Below, piece after piece: positions 46,202 through 52,902 of a stretch of DNA of 64,000 bases. Below the pieces are notes generated by a model, which saw only the letters and a list, made by a program, of their open reading frames with translations, had not been told where the DNA came from and did no database searches. Made by a program: the position numbers and the translations under genes. The stretch lies in contig JBPCKT010000007.1 in assembly GCA_051004015.1 (NCBI GenBank), positions 7,653 through 71,652 of the forward strand, given 5' to 3'. Each line of letters opens with the position of its first letter. The first letter of the stretch is position 1. Origin of the DNA: SXOA01 sp051004015 (lineage in GTDB: Bacteria; Planctomycetota; Planctomycetia; Pirellulales; Pirellulaceae).

Positions 46202-47287
46202 ATGGCGGAAGAATTCGGCGACAAGACGCACGAAGCAACCGCCCATCGCCGCCAACAGGCGCGCGAGGAAGGGCAGATCGTCAAAAGCCAGGACCTGGCA
46301 TCCGCCGCTTTGCTCGTCGCAGCCGTGTTGATTCTCGGCTACTTCGGCAGCTCGATGGCGGAAAGTATCGGCCGCGTGACGCAGGAGCACCTCGGCGGCG
46401 AGGCCTGGCTTCGTCTCGACCGCCAGGACCTCGCCAACCGCAGTCTTCAACTCACCTGGGAGCTCGCCAAATCGCTGGTCCCGGTGCTCGGCCTCGTCAT
46501 GCTCGCCGGCATCCTCGTCCACATGGGGCAAGTGGGCTTCCTTTTTCTGCCGCAGAAACTCGCACTCGATATCCAGCGGGTCAATCCCCTCTCCAACGCC
46601 TCGCGCATCTTCTCGATGACCGGGGCGGTGCACCTGGGCTTTGGCCTGCTCAAGGTCTGCGTGGTCTGCGTCGTGGCGGCGTGGAGTCTGTGGGGGGAGC
46701 GCGGCCGGCTGACGGTTTTGATGGACCAGTCTTCGGGAGAGATCGCCGCGTACCTCTTCTCCGTCCTGTTCTGGACCTGTTTGAAAATCGGCGCGGCCCT
46801 GCTCGTGCTGGCTCTCTTCGACTACGGCTTTCTCTGGTGGAAGCAGGAAACCGACCTGCGAATGACCACGCAGGAAATGCGCGAGGAGCTCAAAACCCAG
46901 CAAGGGGATCCGCAAATCGCCGCCCGCCGCAAAGCCGTCCAGCGGCAGCTCGTGATGGGCCGGCTGTCGAGCACGGTCCCCAAGGCGGACGTCGTGGTGA
47001 CCAACCCGACGGAGCTGGCTGTCGCCTTGCAATACGACCCCGAGAAAATGGCCGCCCCCATCGTCATCGCCAAAGGGGCCGGCGTCCTGGCCCAGCGAAT
47101 CCGCCGCCTGGCTCTGGAAAGCGGCATCCCCATCGTCGAGCGCAAAGAGCTGGCCCGTGCCCTCTATCAGCACGTCGACATCAACCACCCCGTCCCCGCC
47201 GAGCAATACGCTGCCGTCGCCGAAGTCGTCAAATACGTCTACCAGCTCAAGGGCAAGCCGCTGCCGGGGGCGCGAGCGGCAGCATAG
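46202..47287 (+). CDS. flhB: Flagellar export switch protein FlhB, NPTE instead of NPTH
   Basis: 361 residues. Cytoplasmic N-terminus KTHEATAHRRQQAREEGQIVKSQDL, four membrane helices, and linker FLWWKQETDLRMTTQEMREELKTQQGDP. The cytoplasmic domain has the site VVVTNPTELAVALQYDP where FlhB/SctU normally has NPTHxAVA. Asn-Pro, the bond that self-cleaves, is kept but the following His is Glu. The rest (VLAQRIRRLALESGIPIVERKELARALY) is normal. Controls the switch from rod-hook to filament substrates. flhA, often next, is not present. Confidence 0.94.
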   Translation: MAEEFGDKTHEATAHRRQQAREEGQIVKSQDLASAALLVAAVLILGYFGSSMAESIGRVTQEHLGGEAWLRLDRQDLANRSLQLTWELAKSLVPVLGLVMLAGILVHMGQVGFLFLPQKLALDIQRVNPLSNASRIFSMTGAVHLGFGLLKVCVVCVVAAWSLWGERGRLTVLMDQSSGEIAAYLFSVLFWTCLKIGAALLVLALFDYGFLWWKQETDLRMTTQEMREELKTQQGDPQIAARRKAVQRQLVMGRLSSTVPKADVVVTNPTELAVALQYDPEKMAAPIVIAKGAGVLAQRIRRLALESGIPIVERKELARALYQHVDINHPVPAEQYAAVAEVVKYVYQLKGKPLPGARAAA

Positions 47288-47300
47288 GTTGCATCCTTGT

Positions 47301-47358
47301 AGGATGGGCTTCCTAGCCCGTCCTCGCACGGTTCTGGACGACCTGGGAAGGCCGTCCT
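47301..47358. repeat. Two palindromes between flhB and the SDR gene
   Basis: AGGATGGGCT-TCC-TAGCCCGTCCT (47301-47322, one mismatch) and a GGACG-centred one at 47336-47358. Both resemble the repeat at 25967. Confidence 0.65.
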
Positions 47359-47407
47359 ACGATGGTGGTTTCTTGGACCACATCCTCGAATCTGAAAAGC
47401 GACTGAC

Positions 47408-48139
47408 ATGAAGCTGGCAGGCAAATCGGCACTGGTAACGGGAGGCGGCAGCGGGATTGGGCTGGGAATTGCCCAGGCGTTGGCGGCCGAAGGCTGCCTG
47501 GTGGCAATTGCCGGCCGCCGCGGTGAAGTTCTCCGCGAAGCAGCCGCGGCTTGGATTGGTAAGCCGCCGATGCTGACGCATGAGGTGGACGTGGCGGACC
47601 GGGAGAGCGTTAAGAAGCTCTTCGCCTGGCAGGAGAAGGAGCTCGGCCCGCTCGATTTTCTCGTCAACTCCGCCGGCATCAACATCAAGACCCGCAGCAT
47701 GGCCGCGATGACCCCCGAGCAGTGGGACCACGTCATCCAGGTCAACGCCACCGGCGTCTACAACTGCATGTACTTCGCCCTGCCGCAGATGCGGAAGAAA
47801 AAAGACGGCGTGATTGTCAACATCTCTTCCACCTCTGGCAAACGGGCCGGGGCCCTCGGCGGCATCGCCTACAACGCCAGCAAGTTCGCGGTCACCGCCC
47901 TGGGCATCGCCGCCGGCAGCGAGGAAATCCCCAACGGCATTCGCATCACGAACGTCTATCCCGGCGAAGTGAACACCCCCATTCTCGAACACCGCCCCGC
48001 CCCGGTCAGCGACGAACGCAAAGCCAAAATGCTCCTCCCCGAAGACGTCGCCCAGCTCGTCCTCGCCATCGTGCAGCTTCATCCCCGGGCCCATGTGCCG
48101 GAGATTGTGATTAAGCCGCTAGTGCAGGAATGGATGTAG
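47408..48139 (+). CDS. Short-chain dehydrogenase/reductase
   Basis: 243 residues, classical SDR. Cofactor motif TGGGSGIG at 11-18, NSAG (NNAG variant), and the catalytic Ser in ISSTSG and YxxxK in YNASK. After the cofactor motif AIAGRR suggests NADP(H) preference (Arg-Arg). VYPGEVNTPI after the active site is typical. Substrate unknown. Cytoplasmic. It sits right after flhB without functional link. Confidence 0.9.
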   Translation: MKLAGKSALVTGGGSGIGLGIAQALAAEGCLVAIAGRRGEVLREAAAAWIGKPPMLTHEVDVADRESVKKLFAWQEKELGPLDFLVNSAGINIKTRSMAAMTPEQWDHVIQVNATGVYNCMYFALPQMRKKKDGVIVNISSTSGKRAGALGGIAYNASKFAVTALGIAAGSEEIPNGIRITNVYPGEVNTPILEHRPAPVSDERKAKMLLPEDVAQLVLAIVQLHPRAHVPEIVIKPLVQEWM

Positions 48140-48143
48140 GGGG

Positions 48144-48235
48144 AATGACGAAATTCGAATTCCGAATCGCGAATTTGAAAACACCTTCTCCCACTTCCTC
48201 CATTCGTCATTCGCCATTCGAATTTCGCCATTCGG
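48144..48235. repeat. Heptamer array, ATTCG type, two inverted arms, before the creatininase gene
   Basis: Left arm aatgacg, aaattcg, aattccg, aatcgcg, aatttga; a 22-base centre; right arm cattcgt, cattcgc, cattcga, atttcgc, cattcgg. Third member of the family at 28514 and 45311. Confidence 0.85.
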
Positions 48236-48248
48236 AGAACAGCCCATC

Positions 48249-49124
48249 ATGACCTCCCGCGCCGCTACTGAATACAGATACGAAAAGCTCACCTGGCCCG
48301 AAATCAACGACGCCGTGGACCTCGGCAAGGTCTGCGTCCTCCCTTGCGGAGCCGTCGAGCAGCATGGGCACCATCTGCCGCTGGACGTGGACCTGGTTTG
48401 CCCCGGCGGCATCGCCAAGGGTACCGGACTGGAAATCCCCGAGAAGATGCTGGTGCTCCCCATCGTCGCCTACGGCTATACCGGGCATGTGATGGACTTT
48501 CCGGGGACGATCAATAACGACTTCGAGCACTTCATCCATCACGTGCTCGACATCACCAAGTCCCTGGCTTACCACGGCTTCAAGAAAATCATCCTGCTCA
48601 ACGGCCACGGCTCGAACATGCCGAACCTGGACCTGGTGGCCCGCCGCACGAACCTGGAGACCGACGCCGAGTGCGTCTGCACGGCGTGGTGGAACCTGCT
48701 GACCGTAGACAAGGATTTTCTGCCGAGCTGGCGGGAGAGCAAGTTCCCCGGCGGCTGTGCCCATGCCTGCGAGCTCGAGACTTCGCTCTATCTCTATCTG
48801 GACGGCGACAACGTCCGCAAAGACCTCATCAAGAGCGGCGACATCAGCTTCCATGAGGACCAGAGCCCCTTCATGTGGGTTGACCTCTTCGGCGCTGGCC
48901 CTTCCACCGTCATCTCCTGGACCAGCAGCTACAGCGAAACCGGCGTGCTCGGGGAAGCCGAGCTTGCCACCGCGGAAAAGGGCCGCCGCGCTTATGAAGA
49001 AGCGGTCAAGCAGCTTGTCCGCTTCATCACCTGGTGGAAGGAACGCCCCAAAGACCAGCGCCGCGACCGCCACCGCAAGCCGCCCACGATGCCCATTCCG
49101 TGGGGCCAGCGGCCGGTCCAGTAG
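48249..49124 (+). CDS. Creatininase-family amidohydrolase
   Basis: 291 residues. Motifs of the creatininase fold (metal-dependent amidohydrolases including mycofactocin MftE and formamide hydrolases): LPCGAVEQHGHHLPLDVDL (metal ligands E, H, D), ILLNGHGSNMPNLDLVAR, and GGCAHACELETSLYL (H/E ligands). Length is normal. Real substrate not predictable. Between the SDR gene and a secreted protein; may act with the SDR gene, from which it is separated by a heptamer array. Confidence 0.9.
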   Translation: MTSRAATEYRYEKLTWPEINDAVDLGKVCVLPCGAVEQHGHHLPLDVDLVCPGGIAKGTGLEIPEKMLVLPIVAYGYTGHVMDFPGTINNDFEHFIHHVLDITKSLAYHGFKKIILLNGHGSNMPNLDLVARRTNLETDAECVCTAWWNLLTVDKDFLPSWRESKFPGGCAHACELETSLYLYLDGDNVRKDLIKSGDISFHEDQSPFMWVDLFGAGPSTVISWTSSYSETGVLGEAELATAEKGRRAYEEAVKQLVRFITWWKERPKDQRRDRHRKPPTMPIPWGQRPVQ

Positions 49125-49290
49125 CCGTCCGTCAGCACAGCTCGCTGGTTTGTAAGCAAATTGCGTGGCAAAAGAAGCTCCCTTTTTTCCGCGAATGCGT
49201 ATAAACACCAGGAGAGAGATGAACCATCGCGCCGCTCTGGCGGGCAAGCCTCGGCGCGAGGGCAATGCGCAATACAATAAGGATTGAGCC

Positions 49291-51126
49291 ATGAAGGTAT
49301 ACGTTCAGCATTTTTTCAGCACAGCGGTTGCCGTGCTCATTTCGGGCCTGGTGGTTTCCGACCCCATTTTGGCCGCTCCGCGCGGCGGCGGCGGGAATGG
49401 TGGCGGCCGCGGCGGGGGTGGAATGGGCGGAGGAGGAGGGCGCGCGGGAGGTGGCGGCGGCGGTGTGAGCCGGGGTGGCGGACTTTCTGGCGGCGGAGTG
49501 AGCCGCGGGGGAGGCATTTCCTCCGGCGGTTTTTCCGGCGGCGGAAACCGCGGCGGCATTTCGGGGGGCGGAATCTCCGGCGGCGGAATGTCCCGGGGCT
49601 CATCAGCGCCGGCGATCCGCAGCCAGCCGGGCATTTCCCGGGGCGGACTCTCCGCTCCCGCGGTTCGCAATCTTGCCCCGAGCATCAGCTCCAGGGGGGG
49701 CGCGGGAATACGGAGTAATTCGCTCCCCTCGATTGGCGCTGGTGGCGCTGCCAACCTCGGCAATCGTAATCTTTCCAGCTCCGGCGCAAACGCCGCGGTT
49801 CGCAGTGCGATTGGCGGCAATCGCGGCGGGACGGCGGTGGGGCGCGGGGGCACGGTCGGGGCAAACGCTTTGGGCAATGCTTCGGCCACGACCCGCCTTC
49901 CTGCCCTCGGCAACAGTCTCAACCGAAATCTCGGTTCCTCCAACTTCGTCAACAGGAACTTCGGCTCTGCCGCCGGCATCGGCGCGGGGAACAGAGGTCT
50001 CCAAGGGGCCGGGAATTTGGACCTGCGAAATGGTGTGCGGGGGAATGCCAATCTCGGCGCTCGGGGGGGCCTGGCCAACTTCACCAGTTCCGACTTTTCC
50101 TACCGCAACCAAAACTCGCTCGGCGGTTTCAACAATCTCGCTTTCAATCGCCCTAACAACTACTGGAACAACAACTCCTATTTCTTCGGCAACAACTCGC
50201 CGTTTGGCTCGTACTGCTTCAACCGCCCGCTCTATGGGTACGGCGGATATGGACTGGGTGGATTCGGGTACGGCGGGTTTGGCTACGGTGGATTCGGCTA
50301 CGGCGGATACGGCGGATGTGGTTACTATCCCTACCGCTTTGGATATCGATGCAATCCTGTGCTTGGTTTGCTCGGCCTCGGCTGGGGATACGGGCTTGGC
50401 GGTTACGGGCCGGGCTGCTGGTACGGCGGATATGGAGGTTTAGGCTACGGCGGGTATGGCTATGGCAATTTTGGCTATGGCTACAGCCCCGTCTCGACGT
50501 ACTATGACTACTCCACGCTGCCGCTCGTCGCTACGGCGGCGACCACGGTGCAAAGCGTTGATGCCTCGACCGTCGCTGCCGATGACACGGCCGACGCCCT
50601 CGATTTCGCCGGCCAGGGAGAGGCCGACTTCAAAGCCGGCAAATACAAGGAAGCAGTGCGGGCCTTCCGCCATGCCTTGGTGGACGACCCGACCAACGGG
50701 GCATACGTGATGCTCCTCGGCCAGGCACTCTTTGCCAGCGGCCAGTACGACGAAGCCGCCGGCGCTACGCAGCAGGCGACCACCATGCTGCCGCCGGACA
50801 AGTGGGGCACCGTCATCGGCAATTACAAGGAGCTTTACGGCAGCCTCCAGGACTATACCGACCAGCTGCGGGCCATCGAAAAAGCCCGCGACGAAAGGCC
50901 GGATGATCTCGCCCTCCGATTTCTCCTCGGCTGGCACTACGGTTATTTGGGCTATCCCAAGCAAGCCGTTCGCGAGCTGAATAAGACCCTGGAGTTGGCT
51001 CCCAAGGACGAAGTCGCCAAGAAGGTGCGGGACGCCATGGCCGAGAAGCTCCCCAAGTCCGACCTTCCCGTCGCTCCGCCTGTTGAAAAGCCCGCGCCGC
51101 CGGATGTGAAGGGAACGGAGACGTAA
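49291..51126 (+). CDS. Exported glycine-rich protein with C-terminal TPR domain
   Basis: 611 residues. Signal peptide FFSTAVAVLISGLVVSDPILAA, then a very Gly/Arg/Ser-rich region (about 31-115), Asn/Gly/Leu-rich repeats (115-260), and Tyr/Gly repeats (YGGYG, FGYGGFGYGGYGG; about 310-400). The C-terminal 190 residues are tetratricopeptide-like (ADFKAGKYKEAVRAFRHALVDDPTNGAYVMLLGQALFASGQYDEAAGATQQA, GYLGYPKQAVRELNKTLEL) with a Pro-rich tail. It looks like a low-complexity envelope or surface protein with a binding module. Start codon ATG 49291; no clear ribosome site. Confidence 0.85.
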   Translation: MKVYVQHFFSTAVAVLISGLVVSDPILAAPRGGGGNGGGRGGGGMGGGGGRAGGGGGGVSRGGGLSGGGVSRGGGISSGGFSGGGNRGGISGGGISGGGMSRGSSAPAIRSQPGISRGGLSAPAVRNLAPSISSRGGAGIRSNSLPSIGAGGAANLGNRNLSSSGANAAVRSAIGGNRGGTAVGRGGTVGANALGNASATTRLPALGNSLNRNLGSSNFVNRNFGSAAGIGAGNRGLQGAGNLDLRNGVRGNANLGARGGLANFTSSDFSYRNQNSLGGFNNLAFNRPNNYWNNNSYFFGNNSPFGSYCFNRPLYGYGGYGLGGFGYGGFGYGGFGYGGYGGCGYYPYRFGYRCNPVLGLLGLGWGYGLGGYGPGCWYGGYGGLGYGGYGYGNFGYGYSPVSTYYDYSTLPLVATAATTVQSVDASTVAADDTADALDFAGQGEADFKAGKYKEAVRAFRHALVDDPTNGAYVMLLGQALFASGQYDEAAGATQQATTMLPPDKWGTVIGNYKELYGSLQDYTDQLRAIEKARDERPDDLALRFLLGWHYGYLGYPKQAVRELNKTLELAPKDEVAKKVRDAMAEKLPKSDLPVAPPVEKPAPPDVKGTET

Positions 51127-51177
51127 CAGCAATTGGAGGCGACGGTTGCAAAGCACGGCCCCACATGATGGTCTACA

Positions 51178-51203
51178 ATGGGCGACTCTCACGAGTCGCC
51201 CAT
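51178..51203. repeat. Perfect palindrome carrying both possible MFS start codons
   Basis: ATGGGCGACTC-TCAC-GAGTCGCCCAT, 11-base arms. The first ATG (51178) and the second (51202) are in the same frame, at the two ends of the hairpin. Confidence 0.8.
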
Positions 51204-52899
51204 GCTTCATCTTCTCTCCAAAGACCGCATCATCGCCCCTGCCGGGTTCAACCGGTGGAAGGTACCGCCGGCATCGATTGCCATCCATCTCTGCATCGGG
51301 TCGGTGTATGCCTGGAGCAACTTCAACCCGCCGCTGATGAAGGTGCAGGGGGTGGTGGCCAGCAGCGCCGGGGACTGGAGCCTGCCGGAAGTAGCCTGGA
51401 CCTTCACCATCGCGATTGTCTGCCTGGGTCTGTCTGCGGCGTTCGCGGGAAAGTGGCTGGAACGAGTGGGTCCGCGGATGGTGGGAACTGTGGCGGCTGC
51501 TTGTTGGGGCGGTGGCTTTCTGGTCGGTGGCCTGGGAATCTGGCTGCATCAACTCTGGCTGCTTTATTTGGGTTACGGCGTGATCGGCGGCTGCGGGCTG
51601 GGGCTGGGATATGTGTCGCCGGTAAGCACGCTGATCAAGTGGTTCCCCGACCGCCGCGGCATGGCGGCTGGGATGGCCATCATGGGATTTGGCGGCGGGG
51701 CGATTGTGGGGGCTCCGCTCAAGGACGCCTTGATTGCCAACTTCTATCGCGAGCCCGTGTATGTCGGAACGAGCGAGTCCGTGCGGACCGATGTGGATGC
51801 CAGCGGCCAGAAGGTGGCCATTGTCGAGGGCGTAAAGCGGCCCGTCGTTGTCATCTCCGAGCAGGAAGGAAAAAAACTCCCCCGACCCGCGGCTGCCGGC
51901 GTGTATCTGGTGGGGACCGGCAGCACCGGAGTCGCCGAAACCTTTGTTGTTCTCGGACTGGCCTATTTTCTGGTGATGGTCCTGGCCGCATTCTCCTATC
52001 GCCTCCCCGCTCCCGATTGGCGGCCGGCGGGCTGGAATCCGCCGACCGAGCAAGCGGCGAAGCCGGGGCTGATTTCGCGGCACACGGTTGGCGTGAACGA
52101 AGCGATGAAGACACCGCAGTTCTGGCTGCTCTGGGTCGTACTCTGCTTCAATGTCACGGCCGGCATCGGCGTGCTCGGCGTGGCCAAAACGATGCTCAGC
52201 GAGATTTTTGGCCCCACGCTGCCGAAGATTGTCACCCCCGGATTTGCAACGACCTTCGTGCTGATGATCAGCGTCTTCAACATGCTGGGACGCTTCTGCT
52301 GGTCGTCCTTGTCGGACTACGTCGGCCGCCAGCGAACCTATGCGATTTACTTCCTGCTCGGCATTCCGCTGTACTTGTCGATCCCGTACTTCGCTCAACG
52401 CGAAAGCGTCGCTCCCTCGACGTTCTGGCTGGTCGCGTTCTATGCCGTTTCGATGCTGATCTTCAGCATGTACGGCGGCGGCTTCGCGACGATTCCCGCC
52501 TACCTGGCCGATTTGTTCGGCACCAAATACGTCGGCGGCATCCACGGCCGGCTGCTGACCGCCTGGAGCACCGCCGGGGTTATCGGCCCGGGGGTCATCA
52601 CCACGCTGCGGGAGCGCTCGCTGCGGCCGGCAATCCAGCAGGTTGCCGCCCAGGTCGACCCTCAGACATTCGCCGAAAAATTCGGCGCGCCCCTCAGCCA
52701 GCTTGAAAAGCTTGTGGCGGCCAAGACCGTCACTTTGCCCAAGCTGATGGAAATTGCTCCTCCGGACGCCATCGACCCCTCCGCGACCCTGTATAACTCC
52801 ACCATGTACGCGATGGCCGTACTGCTGCTGATTGCTTTGGTGGCCAACACGCTGGTCCGGCCGGTGGACCCGCGGCATCACGAACAACCGGGAACTTAG
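51202..52899 (+). CDS. MFS transporter, OFA (oxalate/formate antiporter) type
   Basis: 565 residues from 51202 (51178 is an alternative). Twelve predicted helices, an OFA-like N-terminus (FNRWKVPPASIAIHLCIGSVYAWSNFNPPL), GWGYGLGLGYVSPVSTLIKWFPDRRGMAAGMAIMGFGGGAIVG-like core, and a long extracytoplasmic or inter-helix loop (about 180-250). C-terminal half: RTYAIYFLLGIPLYLS, YGGGFATIPAYLADLFGTKYVGGIHG. Substrate unknown; carboxylate transport is family inference. It starts within a perfect palindrome. The propeller phosphoesterase gene follows three bases after the stop. Confidence 0.87.
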   Translation: MLHLLSKDRIIAPAGFNRWKVPPASIAIHLCIGSVYAWSNFNPPLMKVQGVVASSAGDWSLPEVAWTFTIAIVCLGLSAAFAGKWLERVGPRMVGTVAAACWGGGFLVGGLGIWLHQLWLLYLGYGVIGGCGLGLGYVSPVSTLIKWFPDRRGMAAGMAIMGFGGGAIVGAPLKDALIANFYREPVYVGTSESVRTDVDASGQKVAIVEGVKRPVVVISEQEGKKLPRPAAAGVYLVGTGSTGVAETFVVLGLAYFLVMVLAAFSYRLPAPDWRPAGWNPPTEQAAKPGLISRHTVGVNEAMKTPQFWLLWVVLCFNVTAGIGVLGVAKTMLSEIFGPTLPKIVTPGFATTFVLMISVFNMLGRFCWSSLSDYVGRQRTYAIYFLLGIPLYLSIPYFAQRESVAPSTFWLVAFYAVSMLIFSMYGGGFATIPAYLADLFGTKYVGGIHGRLLTAWSTAGVIGPGVITTLRERSLRPAIQQVAAQVDPQTFAEKFGAPLSQLEKLVAAKTVTLPKLMEIAPPDAIDPSATLYNSTMYAMAVLLLIALVANTLVRPVDPRHHEQPGT

Positions 52900-52902
52900 C
52901 CC

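Noticed and set aside
45872..47329. Minus-strand frame of 485 codons opposite fliR and flhB
   Set aside because: FliR and FlhB on the plus strand are certain; the antisense frame is a codon-bias shadow.
51165..52706. Second plus-strand frame of 513 codons over the MFS gene
   Set aside because: Arg/Gly-rich out-of-frame product; the MFS frame has clear membrane helices.
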